Source of the DNA: Rurimicrobium sp040387755
GTDB taxonomy: Bacteria; Bacteroidota; Bacteroidia; Chitinophagales; Chitinophagaceae
Assembly (NCBI GenBank): GCA_040387755.1
Contig: JAZKDB010000002.1
Location: forward strand, 1,116,001-1,180,000
DNA length: 64,000 bases
Reading direction: 5' to 3'
Shown in pieces: positions 39,777 to 49,131 of this stretch (positions within the stretch are counted from its first letter, which is position 1; each line of letters opens with the position of its first letter). Under the pieces are notes generated by a model. That model searched no databases, was not told where the DNA came from, and worked only from the letters and a program-made list of their open reading frames with translations. Made by a program: the position numbers and the translations under genes.

Positions 39777-42416
39777 CTAACTTTTCTTTTTTGCAATCGC
39801 CTTCTTTTTAGGAGCAGCAGAGGCCGCCTTTTTTACCACATCCTTTTTAATGGCCACCTTTTTGGTTACAGATTTTGTAGCAGATTTCTTAGTTGCTGCT
39901 TTTTTACTTTTCTTTTCAAAAGCATCCGGCACCTGCGCCACAATCATCTTTTTCACTTCATCAAGGCTAATGTTTTGCAATTCTTCATCGGTAAATTTCT
40001 CTCCTTCGGCATTGCGCGTTAGCTTCAACATCAGTTTACCAAATCTGATGAAGGGACCCCAACGGCCATTTTCAATAGCAATTTTATCTTCTGCCCATTG
40101 CTGAATATAGCGGTTGGCTTCTTTCTCCAGTTTTTTACTCACCAATTCGTCAATATCCTTTTGACTCAAAGAATCGTAATTATAAGCTTTCGGAATATTG
40201 ATAAACAAATCGCCCCATTTGATAAACGGACCAAAACGTCCTTTGCCTTTTGTCACCGGCTGACCCTGAAAATGAGCAATAGGTGCATCTGCTTTTTGCT
40301 TTTCACCAATGATTTCTATGGCACGATCCATATCCACACTCAAGGGATCTTCTCCTTTAGGAATAGATATAAACTGTTCATTCCATTTTACATAAGGACC
40401 AAAACGACCGGCACCTATCACCACTTCACTATCCTGATACAGGCCCAGACTCAGAGGCAATTTGAACAAGTCCATCGCTTCTTCAAAGGTGATGGTCTCA
40501 ATGCTTTGATTGCTCTTAATGGTTGCAAATTTCGGCTTCTCCTCATCCTCAATATTACCAATCTGCACCATCGGCCCAAAACGACCCAGCCTTGCTACTA
40601 CAGGCTTTCCGCTTGCAGGGTCTGTACCCAATACGCGTTCGCCTTTGATGCGACCTGCATGCTCCATCGTATGCTCTACCTGCTCATGAAAGGGCTCATA
40701 GAAATCTTTAATCATTGTGTTCCACACCACTTTACCCGATGCAATTTCATCAAATTCCTGTTCTATTTTGGCCGTAAAACCATAATCCATAATCCGTTTA
40801 AAATTCTCGGAAAGGAAATCAGTTACCACCATTCCCAAATCGCTCGGGAATAATTTATTTTTCTCAGCACCAGTATTTTCTGATGCCGTAATGGTATTAA
40901 TTTTATTATCCGGAGTAAGGGTAAGTATTCGGAAATTTCTTTTCACCCCTTCCTTGTCTTTCTTCTCCACATAACCACGTGTTTGCACGGTACTAATTGT
41001 TGGCGCATAAGTAGAAGGGCGACCAATGCCCAGTTCTTCCAGTTTTTTCACTAAAGAAGACTCGGTATATCTTGGTGCAGCACGGCTAAAACGTTCTGTA
41101 GCTTTCATATGCACCAAGGGTAATTCCATGCCCACTTTTAACGGAGGCAGAATTGCATTGTTATCATCTGCATCAACATCGTCATCCTTATCTTCTAGGT
41201 ATACTTTCAGAAAACCATCAAACAACATCACCTCACCGGTGGCCGTTAAGTGCTCTTTATTAGTTGAAATATCAATCTTAGCAATCGTGCGTTCAAAGGC
41301 AGCGTCACTCATTTGCGAAGCCATTGTACGTTTCCAGATTAGCTCATACAAACGGGCAGCTTCAGGATCGTTGATATTGGCCATACCCATATCAGTGGGA
41401 CGTATGGCCTCATGCGCTTCCTGAGCAGATTCGTTTTTATTTTGAAACTTACGGCGGTGATGATATTTATCACCATACATATTTTTGATGGCTACTTCTG
41501 CACCTTCAAGTGCTGTATCAGACAGATTCACAGAATCCGTTCTCATGTAAGTAATATATCCATTCTCGTACAAACCCTGCGCCACACGCATCGTACGAGC
41601 CACGGCATAACCCAGTTTACGACCTGCTTCCTGCTGAAGCGTAGAAGTAGTAAAAGGTGCTGCTGGAGTACGTTTGGCAGGTTTTACCTGTATGTCATCA
41701 ATTTTATAAGCAGCATTGTAGCATGATTGCAGGAATTGCTCTGCACTTTTTTCATCCGCCAGTTTATCCGGTCCGGCTGCTTTAAAAGTTACTTCTCTGC
41801 CATTAATGTCTTTAGCGGTAAAATAAGCTTCTACCTTATAGGCCGAAACAGAATTAAAACTATTGATTTCGCGTTCGCGCTCCACCACCAGCTTCACTGT
41901 TACCGATTGTACCCTTCCAGCAGATAGGTTTTTTTGCATGCTCATCTTGCGCCAGAGAATCGGTGATATTTCAAAACCTACCAATCTGTCCAGCACACGG
42001 CGTGCCTGCTGCGCATTCACCAGATTCATATTCAGCGTTCTTGGATTTTCGACCGCCTTTTTTATTGCATTTTTTGTAATCTCGTGAAAAACAATCCTTT
42101 TTGTGGTAGCGGGATTCAGTCCCATCTCATCGGCCAGATGCCAGCTAATCGCCTCCCCTTCACGGTCCTCATCCGATGCCAGCCACACTTCCTGACTTTT
42201 TTTGGCCAAAGCCTTCAATTCATTCACCACCTTTATCTTATCGGGTGAGACGGTATATGTTGGGGTAAAACCGTTCTTCACATCTATCCCCATATCTTCC
42301 TTCACCAGGTCGCGGATATGCCCAAAACAAGATTTCACCTGAAAGTCGGAACCCAGGATTTTCTCGATGGTTTTTGCTTTTGCCGGCGACTCCACTATCA
42401 ACAGATTCTTTGCCAT
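39777..42416 (-). CDS. topA: DNA topoisomerase I with lysine-rich tail
   Basis: The 879-residue type IA topoisomerase has the TOPRIM domain (SDEDREGEAISWHL at 81-94) and catalytic Tyr290 in GYITYMRTDS. Cys4 zinc fingers are absent. Instead four GRFGP/GRWGP topoisomerase C-terminal repeats occupy about residues 600-800 (GRFGPMVQIG, GRFGPYVKWN, GRFGPFIKWG, GRWGPFIRFG). The last 50 residues are a Lys/Ala-rich histone-H1-like tail (KKSKKAATKKSATKS and so on). It relaxes negative supercoils. It is the first gene of a minus-strand block that may continue into the SirB1-like gene. Confidence 0.97.
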   Translation of the reverse strand: MAKNLLIVESPAKAKTIEKILGSDFQVKSCFGHIRDLVKEDMGIDVKNGFTPTYTVSPDKIKVVNELKALAKKSQEVWLASDEDREGEAISWHLADEMGLNPATTKRIVFHEITKNAIKKAVENPRTLNMNLVNAQQARRVLDRLVGFEISPILWRKMSMQKNLSAGRVQSVTVKLVVEREREINSFNSVSAYKVEAYFTAKDINGREVTFKAAGPDKLADEKSAEQFLQSCYNAAYKIDDIQVKPAKRTPAAPFTTSTLQQEAGRKLGYAVARTMRVAQGLYENGYITYMRTDSVNLSDTALEGAEVAIKNMYGDKYHHRRKFQNKNESAQEAHEAIRPTDMGMANINDPEAARLYELIWKRTMASQMSDAAFERTIAKIDISTNKEHLTATGEVMLFDGFLKVYLEDKDDDVDADDNNAILPPLKVGMELPLVHMKATERFSRAAPRYTESSLVKKLEELGIGRPSTYAPTISTVQTRGYVEKKDKEGVKRNFRILTLTPDNKINTITASENTGAEKNKLFPSDLGMVVTDFLSENFKRIMDYGFTAKIEQEFDEIASGKVVWNTMIKDFYEPFHEQVEHTMEHAGRIKGERVLGTDPASGKPVVARLGRFGPMVQIGNIEDEEKPKFATIKSNQSIETITFEEAMDLFKLPLSLGLYQDSEVVIGAGRFGPYVKWNEQFISIPKGEDPLSVDMDRAIEIIGEKQKADAPIAHFQGQPVTKGKGRFGPFIKWGDLFINIPKAYNYDSLSQKDIDELVSKKLEKEANRYIQQWAEDKIAIENGRWGPFIRFGKLMLKLTRNAEGEKFTDEELQNISLDEVKKMIVAQVPDAFEKKSKKAATKKSATKSVTKKVAIKKDVVKKAASAAPKKKAIAKKKS

Positions 42417-42567
42417 TTTCTCTATTCTATATTATATATGATGAGCCAATTTAGACCTCCCAAATTGCTCTCGAAGGTTGCAATAATAAAATTTTTGTTT
42501 GATAACAAGCCAAAAAATTATTTGGCCTGCCCCTGCTTACCCTCACAAAAGCCATTCGCAGGGTCGG

Positions 42568-42618
42568 GCTATCCGTTGCTATCCCTGCCCAAAAGCAGGG
42601 GATATTCACTGCTATCCC
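42568..42618. repeat. GCTATCC repeat fragment with hairpin
   Basis: The block has GCTATCC three times, near 42569, 42578 and 42611, and CCCTGC-(6)-GCAGGG at 42583-42600. It is compact and GC-rich against AT-rich flanks. Possibly a REP-like relic. Confidence 0.42.
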
Positions 42619-42658
42619 TCAGGTATTTAACCTTAAAGAAAATCTTTGTGCAAAAAAT

Positions 42659-42684
42659 TAGCGGCAACAATATTGTTGCCGCTA
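42659..42684 (-). terminator. Terminator of the SDR gene
   Basis: TAGCGGCAACAA pairs with TTGTTGCCGCTA around a tiny loop, and the minus strand continues with ATTTTTTG. It lies 31 bases after the SDR stop. Confidence 0.85.
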
Positions 42685-42714
42685 TTCTATTTCTTTCAAT
42701 TCAATACACATTAA

Positions 42715-43482
42715 CTAATATGTACTCCAACCACCATCTGCTACCAATATATGACCATTCACAAAACTTGAATCTTCACTGGCTAAAAACAATGCTGCAT
42801 TTGCTATTTCCGACGACTCTCCGGTTCTGGGGTTCAAGGCCATTCCACTCATTATTCTATCCTGTACCAATGGGGTTATTTTGCTCATATCTATTGTTTC
42901 GCTGATATTGGTGTTCACAGCACCAGGCGCAATACCATTGCAACGTATTCCTAATGTTGAATATAAATAACCTGTACTTTTTGTTAATCCTACCAAAGCA
43001 TGCTTGCTGGCTGTATAGGCTGCACCGGCAGCGCCGCCTTTCAGACCACCAATAGAACATACATTAATGATATTTCCCTTCCCTTTTGCCAAAAATATCT
43101 TCACCGCACTGCGCATCGCTTTGAAGGGCCCTTCAAAATTAATTTTCATTACCCGCTCCATCATACTGTTATCCACTTCGCCCACCGGTTGAAAATTGTC
43201 CATTATACCGGCATTGTTTACCAGAATATCTAATGTACCATAGGTAGAAACAGCAAACTGAATCATATTTTCAATATCCTCTTCCTTAGCCATATTAGCG
43301 ATTAGCGTGTTCAATTCACCACCACTATCACCAATCTCCTTCTTCAGTGCATCTAGCCTGCTCTGATCAATATCTGTTGCCACAACCTTGCATCCTTCTG
43401 CAGCAAATAAGGTGGCTATGGCTTTGCCCATTCCGGAACCTGCTCCTGTAACGACAGCTACTTTCTGATCTAACTTTTTCAT
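42715..43482 (-). CDS. Short-chain dehydrogenase/reductase
   Basis: The 255-residue classical SDR has TGAGSGMGKAIA (cofactor-binding Gly-rich loop, 14-25), VNNAGIMD, catalytic Ser in NVCSIGG, YTASKHALVG (Tyr and Lys) and GIAPGAVNT. The acidic VATDID after the second strand suggests NAD preference. Substrate cannot be fixed from sequence; it resembles dehydrogenases often annotated as cyclopentanol or 3-oxoacyl reductases. It is 87 bases downstream of pyruvate carboxylase but has its own terminator. Confidence 0.9.
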   Translation of the reverse strand: MKKLDQKVAVVTGAGSGMGKAIATLFAAEGCKVVATDIDQSRLDALKKEIGDSGGELNTLIANMAKEEDIENMIQFAVSTYGTLDILVNNAGIMDNFQPVGEVDNSMMERVMKINFEGPFKAMRSAVKIFLAKGKGNIINVCSIGGLKGGAAGAAYTASKHALVGLTKSTGYLYSTLGIRCNGIAPGAVNTNISETIDMSKITPLVQDRIMSGMALNPRTGESSEIANAALFLASEDSSFVNGHILVADGGWSTY

Positions 43483-43569
43483 AGAAAATTCTTTCCTATA
43501 AAGTTAGTGACAAAAGCAGACCCGGAATGCTGATTTACATCATAGGCTGGCATCAAAAATTAGACTATA

Positions 43570-46500
43570 TTAGCCAGTAATTAATACCAGATCATTTGTA
43601 TTCACCATTGTTCCGGCACTCAGAATAATTTCACTGATCACTGTATCATGAGAGGCAGCAACAGTGGTTTCCATTTTCATTGCTTCAATCACAAATAAAG
43701 GTTGATTCTTTTTTACAGCATCGCCTTTCTTCACCAATACTTTAGAGAGCAGGCCCTGAAGCGGAACAGCAATCTGATTATTGTCAGTTTTATCTGCTTT
43801 GCGGTTTTCGTGTTTTTCAATCTTTACAGAACGATCCTGAATTTCAATCGCTCTTGCCTGTCCGTTGAGCTTAAAGAACACCGTGCGGAATCCGTTTTCA
43901 TTTATCGGCCCGATACCTGAAAGCCTGATGAGCAGTGTCTTTCCGGGTGCAATCTCTACAGTAATATCCTGACGCAATTTTAAACCATAAAAGAAAACCA
44001 ATGTGGGTACTACCGATACATCACCATATTCGCGGCAGAATTTGAGGTAATCTTCAAATACTTTGGGGTAAAATTTATACGACAAGTAATCTGTCTCTGC
44101 AAGGTCTGCTCCAAACTGTTTTTGGAACGCTGCAAATTCCTGATCAAAATCAATCTGTGGTAAATGCTTATTCGGTCTGTCAGAAAAAGGCTCTTTCCCT
44201 TTCAGGATAATCTTTTGTAATTCTTTGGGGAAACCACCTGTTGGCTGACCTATTTCACCCATAAAAAATTGCTGCACAGATTCGGGGAAAGAAATAGTAT
44301 CTCCCTTTTCAAAAATATCATTGGGTGTGATATTATTGGCCACCATATACTGTGCCATATCTCCCACTACTTTTGAGCTTGGTGTCACTTTAACTATATC
44401 GCCAAACAACTCATTCACCGTGCCATACATCGTCTTTATCTCTTCAAATTTATCTCCCAATCCTAAAGCAATGGCCTGTGGTTTCAGGTTGGAATATTGT
44501 CCACCCGGAATTTCATGTTCAAACACTTCGGCTGTGCTGGCTTTCAATCCCGACTCAAAAGGGTAATAATATTCACGCACATTTTCCCAGTAATTGGAAT
44601 GCTGGTTGAGTGCTTTAATATCATAAGGATTTTCCCGTTTATTGAAACGCATCATCTCCGTTACTGCATTAAGATTGGGCTGCGAAGTAAGCCCTGACAA
44701 GGCACCAAGCGAACAATCCACCACATCAACGCCCGCTTCTATAGCCATCAGATAAGTGGCCGTTTGCAAAGAAGAAGTATCGTGCGTGTGCAGATGTAAT
44801 GGTATTTTCACCGTGTCTTTCAAAGCCTCAATCAAAACCTTTGCAGCGTATGGCTTCAGCAATCCAGACATATCTTTAATCGCCAGAATATGCGCTCCGG
44901 CATTCTCCAGATCTTTGGCCATTTGTAGATAATACTCCAAAGAATATTTCGTGCGCTTAGGGTCCAGAATATCACCCGTATAGCACAGTGCCGCTTCGGC
45001 AATACCGCCGGTAGTTTTACGCACCATATCGATACATGGAGCAATATTCTCCATCCAGTTCAGCGAATCGAAAATACGGAATACATCCACGCCGGTTTCC
45101 CAACTGCGCTGAATAAAGCGTTCTATCAGATTATCCGGATAAGCAGCATAACCCACACCATTTGTACCGCGTATCAGCATTTGCAACAGAATATTCGGAA
45201 TGGCTTTGCGTAACATCGACAGACGTTTCCAGGGATCTTCGTTGAGGAAACGCATGCACACATCAAAGGTGGCTCCACCCCAAACTTCCATCGAGAAGGT
45301 TTGAGGATGTTGTTTGGCAAAGGTTTCGGCAACCTTCATCATATCATATGTGCGCATACGCGTAGCCAGTAAAGACTGATGTGCATCGCGGAAAGTAGTA
45401 TCGGTATAATAGATTTTCTCTTCGCTCTTCAGCCATTGAGCAAATGCTTCAGGCCCCAATTCTGTCAACTTATCCTTGGTACCCGCAGCAAAAGGAACAT
45501 TAGCATCAACCAAAGGAATAATGGGTGCCTGAAAAACTTTATTATCGTCTTTAATTTTTACATCAGGATTCCCATTAACTGTCACATCTGCAAGGAATTT
45601 CAGCATCTTGGTACCTCTATCCTGACGCTCTGCAAAATGAAATAACTCGGGATGATTCTGAATAAAACCTACAGTTGCTTCTCCTGCAATAAATTCCTTG
45701 TTGGTAATTAAATTTTCAAGGAAGGGAATGTTGTTTTTCACACCACGAATACGGAATTCACGCAGGGCACGAAACATCTTTTGCGAAGCATCCAGAAGCG
45801 TATTGCCTTGGGTGCTTACTTTCACCAGCATCGAGTCAAAGAAAGGGCTGATTTTCATCCCGGCATAAGTACTTCCTTCATCCAAACGCACCCCAAAACC
45901 TGCAGCATTTCTGTAGGTTACCAAAGTGCCATAATCCGGTTTGAAATCATTGGCAGGATCTTCAGTAGTGATGCGGCACTGAATAGCAAAACCGTTTTTA
46001 GGAATCAATTGCTGATTGCCCAAACCAATTTCTGTATCTGACAATTTATATCCCGAAGCTACATAAATCTGGGTTTTAATCAGGTCAATCCCTGTAATCA
46101 TTTCGGTAACAGTATGCTCTACCTGAATACGTGGATTTACTTCAATGAAGTAAATATTTTGCTCCGCATCTACCAAAAATTCTACTGTACCCAAATTATT
46201 GTATTGTACTGCCGCAGCAATACTTAAGGCATACTGATATAATTTATTTCTGGTTTCTTCACGCAGCCCAATAGAAGGTGCAACTTCAACCACCTTCTGA
46301 AAACGGCGCTGAACAGAACAATCACGCTCGTATAAATGCACAATATTGCCAAAATTATCGGCAGCTATCTGCACTTCAATATGCTTTGGATTTTCTACAA
46401 ATTTTTCCAGAAACAAGGTATCATCACCAAAAGCATTCAAAGCTTCGCTCTTCGCTTCAATGAAGGCTTTACTTAATTGCACATCATCACGCACCACGCG

Positions 46501-47010
46501 CATCCCTCTGCCACCACCGCCTGCAGCCGCTTTCAGCATTAATGGATAGCCAATGCGGTTAGCTTCTGACAAGGCAATTTCAATACTGGAAAGATTCGCA
46601 ATATTACTCTCAATAATAGGAATAGCGGCCTTTAAGGCCACCTCCTTTGCAGTTACTTTATCTCCAAGCGCTGACATCACCGAAGGATTCGGTCCAATAA
46701 AAATGAGTCCATTATCTGCGCACATTTGGGCAAATTTTGCATTCTCGGACAAAAAACCGTATCCGGGATGTATAGCATCCGCACCACATTTTTTAGCTAC
46801 ACGGATAATTTCCTCCATATTGAGATAAGGCTTTAGAGGGTCTGTATCTGCGCCTACCTGATATGCTTCATCCGCTTTGTAGCGATGCAAAGAATAGCGG
46901 TCTTCATAAGTATAAATGGCTACTGTACCGATTCCAAGTTCAGAAGCAGCACGTGAAATACGAATAGATATTTCGCCACGGTTGGCAATAAGGAGTTTTT
47001 TGATAATCAT
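43570..47010 (-). CDS. pyc: Pyruvate carboxylase
   Basis: The 1146-residue single-chain enzyme makes oxaloacetate from pyruvate, bicarbonate and ATP. The biotin carboxylase domain is N-terminal (LIANRGEISIRI, GGGGRGMRVV, FIEVNPRIQVEHTVTE). The carboxyltransferase domain (about 530-800) has FRDAHQSLLATRMRT, MEVWGGATFDVCMRFL and HLHTHDTS. A PYC/OADA region follows, and the C-terminal biotinyl domain has EAMKMETT with biotinylated Lys1112. It feeds the TCA cycle and gluconeogenesis. Full-length and in good order. Divided from lepA by a hairpin. Confidence 0.96.
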   Translation of the reverse strand: MIIKKLLIANRGEISIRISRAASELGIGTVAIYTYEDRYSLHRYKADEAYQVGADTDPLKPYLNMEEIIRVAKKCGADAIHPGYGFLSENAKFAQMCADNGLIFIGPNPSVMSALGDKVTAKEVALKAAIPIIESNIANLSSIEIALSEANRIGYPLMLKAAAGGGGRGMRVVRDDVQLSKAFIEAKSEALNAFGDDTLFLEKFVENPKHIEVQIAADNFGNIVHLYERDCSVQRRFQKVVEVAPSIGLREETRNKLYQYALSIAAAVQYNNLGTVEFLVDAEQNIYFIEVNPRIQVEHTVTEMITGIDLIKTQIYVASGYKLSDTEIGLGNQQLIPKNGFAIQCRITTEDPANDFKPDYGTLVTYRNAAGFGVRLDEGSTYAGMKISPFFDSMLVKVSTQGNTLLDASQKMFRALREFRIRGVKNNIPFLENLITNKEFIAGEATVGFIQNHPELFHFAERQDRGTKMLKFLADVTVNGNPDVKIKDDNKVFQAPIIPLVDANVPFAAGTKDKLTELGPEAFAQWLKSEEKIYYTDTTFRDAHQSLLATRMRTYDMMKVAETFAKQHPQTFSMEVWGGATFDVCMRFLNEDPWKRLSMLRKAIPNILLQMLIRGTNGVGYAAYPDNLIERFIQRSWETGVDVFRIFDSLNWMENIAPCIDMVRKTTGGIAEAALCYTGDILDPKRTKYSLEYYLQMAKDLENAGAHILAIKDMSGLLKPYAAKVLIEALKDTVKIPLHLHTHDTSSLQTATYLMAIEAGVDVVDCSLGALSGLTSQPNLNAVTEMMRFNKRENPYDIKALNQHSNYWENVREYYYPFESGLKASTAEVFEHEIPGGQYSNLKPQAIALGLGDKFEEIKTMYGTVNELFGDIVKVTPSSKVVGDMAQYMVANNITPNDIFEKGDTISFPESVQQFFMGEIGQPTGGFPKELQKIILKGKEPFSDRPNKHLPQIDFDQEFAAFQKQFGADLAETDYLSYKFYPKVFEDYLKFCREYGDVSVVPTLVFFYGLKLRQDITVEIAPGKTLLIRLSGIGPINENGFRTVFFKLNGQARAIEIQDRSVKIEKHENRKADKTDNNQIAVPLQGLLSKVLVKKGDAVKKNQPLFVIEAMKMETTVAASHDTVISEIILSAGTMVNTNDLVLITG

Positions 47011-47119
47011 TATCTGATTGGCGTATTTTTTTTGAATAGAAATTTATGTGAATGTACTTTTTGATAAGGGGAAAAAGCACCCAAACCTTATGATTAATTT
47101 GCTAAAGATGTATAGATAA

Positions 47120-47149
47120 AAGGCCCGACTGGTTGAATAGTCAGGCCTT
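47120..47149 (-). terminator. Terminator of lepA
   Basis: On the minus strand AAGGCCTGACT pairs with AGTCGGGCCTT (one G-T pair) around an 8-base loop and is followed by TTATC. It starts 28 bases after the lepA stop and before pyc. Confidence 0.75.
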
Positions 47150-47176
47150 AAAATAAGCTACTGTTATACTATTCTT

Positions 47177-48973
47177 TTAATCATCCAACTTCAATACTGC
47201 AAGGAAGGCTTCCTGAGGGACTTCAACATTACCTATCTGACGCATACGTTTCTTCCCTTCTTTTTGTTTCTCCAGCAATTTACGCTTACGTGATATATCA
47301 CCTCCATAACATTTGGCGGTAACATCCTTTCGCATTGCGGAAATATTTTCACGGGCAACAATCTTGGCTCCTACTGCGGCTTGTATGGCAATAAGGAATT
47401 GCTGACGGGGTAACAGTTCCTTCAGTTTGGCACAAAGCTTACGACCAAAATCCTGGGTACGGCTACGGTGAATCAAAGCACTTAAGGCATCCAGGGGTTC
47501 TGCATTCAGCAGAATATCCATACGTACGATATCTGCTTCGCGATAATCAATCGGAGTATAATCAAATGATGCATAGCCGCGGGTCGATGATTTCAATTTG
47601 TCATAGAAATCAAAAACAATTTCAGCCATTGGCATTTCAAACGTTAGTTCTACGCGGGTTGGTGTAAGATAGTTTTGGTTAATCAGCATTCCACGACGAC
47701 CCAGACAAAGGGTCATAATGTTACCAATATAGTCCGGAGAAGTAATAATCTGTGCACGTATAAAAGGCTCTTCAATTCGGTCCAAACGAGTGGGCTCCGG
47801 CATTTCAGAAGGATTGTTCACAATAATACGGACATCTTTTTCGCGCTGTGTATAGGCATAAAAGCTTACGTTTGGCACTGTAGTAATAACCGTTTGGTTG
47901 AATTCTCGTTCCAGACGTTCCTGAATAATCTCCATATGCAACATACCAAGGAAACCACAACGGAAACCAAAGCCTAAGGCCTGAGAGGTTTCCATCTCAA
48001 ATGTCAGGGAAGCGTCGTTTAACTGGAGTTTCTCCATACATTCACGAAGCTCTTCAAAATCATCAGTCTCTACCGGAAATATACCTGCAAATACCATTGG
48101 CTTAACATCTTCAAAACCATGTATCGGTTCTACTGATTCATTGTTGACCAAAGTAATGGTATCACCAACTTTTACTTCTTTAGCATTTTTTATACCTGTT
48201 ATGATATACCCTACGTCACCTGCCAAAACTTCTTTCTTGGGTGTCATAGTTAATTTCAAAACACCCACTTCATCTGCTTCATATTCCTTTTGGGCATTAA
48301 TGAACTTGATTTTATCGCCTTTACGGATGGCACCATTCATTACACGGTAATAAATAATGATACCACGGAAAGAATTAAATACAGAATCAAATATGAGTGC
48401 CTGTAATGGCGCTTCCACATCTCCCTTTGGGGCCGGAATGCGGCTGATAATAGCATCCAGAATTTCCTGAATACCAATGCCACTTTTACCTGAGGCCAAA
48501 ATAATTTCTTCGGGCTTACAACCAATCAAATCAACAATCTGATCTGTTACTTCCGGAATCATTGCCCCATCCATATCAATTTTATTGATGACCGGGATGA
48601 TTTCGAGGTCATTATCCAAAGCCAAATAAAGATTAGAAATAGTCTGAGCCTGTATTCCCTGTGTTGCATCTACCAATAACAAAGCACCTTCACAGGCGGC
48701 CAGTGCACGGGAAACTTCATAAGAAAAATCTACGTGACCAGGAGTATCAATCAGATTGAGGGTATATTTTTCACCATTATGTAAATAATCTATTTGAATA
48801 GCATGACTTTTAATGGTAATACCCTTTTCACGCTCCAAATCCATATCATCAAGTACCTGAGCCTGCATATCTCTATCGGATATAGTATTGGTAAACTCCA
48901 GTAATCGGTCGGCCAAGGTACTTTTACCATGGTCAATGTGGGCAATAATGCAAAAATTACGAATATTTTTCAT
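47177..48973 (-). CDS. lepA: Elongation factor 4 (LepA)
   Basis: The 598-residue translational GTPase has G1 AHIDHGKSTLADRL (11-24), G3 DTPGHVDFSYEVSRAL and G4 NKIDMDGA. Domain II/III and the LepA-specific C-terminus (MLINQNYLTPTRVELTFEMP, GGDISRKRKLLEKQKEGKKR) complete it. It remodels stalled or mistranslocated ribosomes. Length is standard. A minus-strand TACTTTCG box lies 17 bases upstream of its ATG. Confidence 0.97.
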   Translation of the reverse strand: MKNIRNFCIIAHIDHGKSTLADRLLEFTNTISDRDMQAQVLDDMDLEREKGITIKSHAIQIDYLHNGEKYTLNLIDTPGHVDFSYEVSRALAACEGALLLVDATQGIQAQTISNLYLALDNDLEIIPVINKIDMDGAMIPEVTDQIVDLIGCKPEEIILASGKSGIGIQEILDAIISRIPAPKGDVEAPLQALIFDSVFNSFRGIIIYYRVMNGAIRKGDKIKFINAQKEYEADEVGVLKLTMTPKKEVLAGDVGYIITGIKNAKEVKVGDTITLVNNESVEPIHGFEDVKPMVFAGIFPVETDDFEELRECMEKLQLNDASLTFEMETSQALGFGFRCGFLGMLHMEIIQERLEREFNQTVITTVPNVSFYAYTQREKDVRIIVNNPSEMPEPTRLDRIEEPFIRAQIITSPDYIGNIMTLCLGRRGMLINQNYLTPTRVELTFEMPMAEIVFDFYDKLKSSTRGYASFDYTPIDYREADIVRMDILLNAEPLDALSALIHRSRTQDFGRKLCAKLKELLPRQQFLIAIQAAVGAKIVARENISAMRKDVTAKCYGGDISRKRKLLEKQKEGKKRMRQIGNVEVPQEAFLAVLKLDD

Positions 48974-48990
48974 CTTCTTTTTTCAGTGTG

Positions 48991-48998
48991 CGAAAGTA
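48991..48998 (-). promoter_or_regulatory. Possible -7 element of lepA
   Basis: The minus strand reads TACTTTCG, one mismatch from TAnnTTTG, 17 bases upstream of the start. Confidence 0.3.
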
Positions 48999-49098
48999 CG
49001 AGAATTGAGTGATTGTTTGCTCTGCCAAATTTTGTCATCGTAAAAAATGATATTTTTTTCACACAAACACTTAACAGTTCAAAAAAGTTGAATTAGCT

Positions 49099-49106
49099 TA
49101 CCTTCG
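49099..49106 (+). promoter_or_regulatory. Possible -7 element of the MMPL exporter gene
   Basis: TACCTTCG has one mismatch to TAnnTTTG and lies 25 bases before the ATG at 49132. Confidence 0.28.
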
Positions 49107-49131
49107 CAGTCCTTATTTTTTATTTGAGACT

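Larger units (their letters stand above)
42417..42714. other. Intergenic DNA with GC-rich repeats between SDR and topA
   Basis: The 298-base gap has no gene. 42530-42625 is GC-rich, with CCCTGC / GCAGGG forming a hairpin at 42583-42600 and GCTATCC occurring three times (42569, 42578 and 42611 areas). GCTATCC-rich stretches are scattered in Bacteroidota intergenic DNA, so I read this as an interspersed repeat fragment. The SDR terminator is at 42659. Confidence 0.5.

Noticed and set aside
40098..40853. Plus-strand open frame of 251 codons opposite topA
   Set aside because: Lies inside topA with no domain or ribosome site; antisense artefact.
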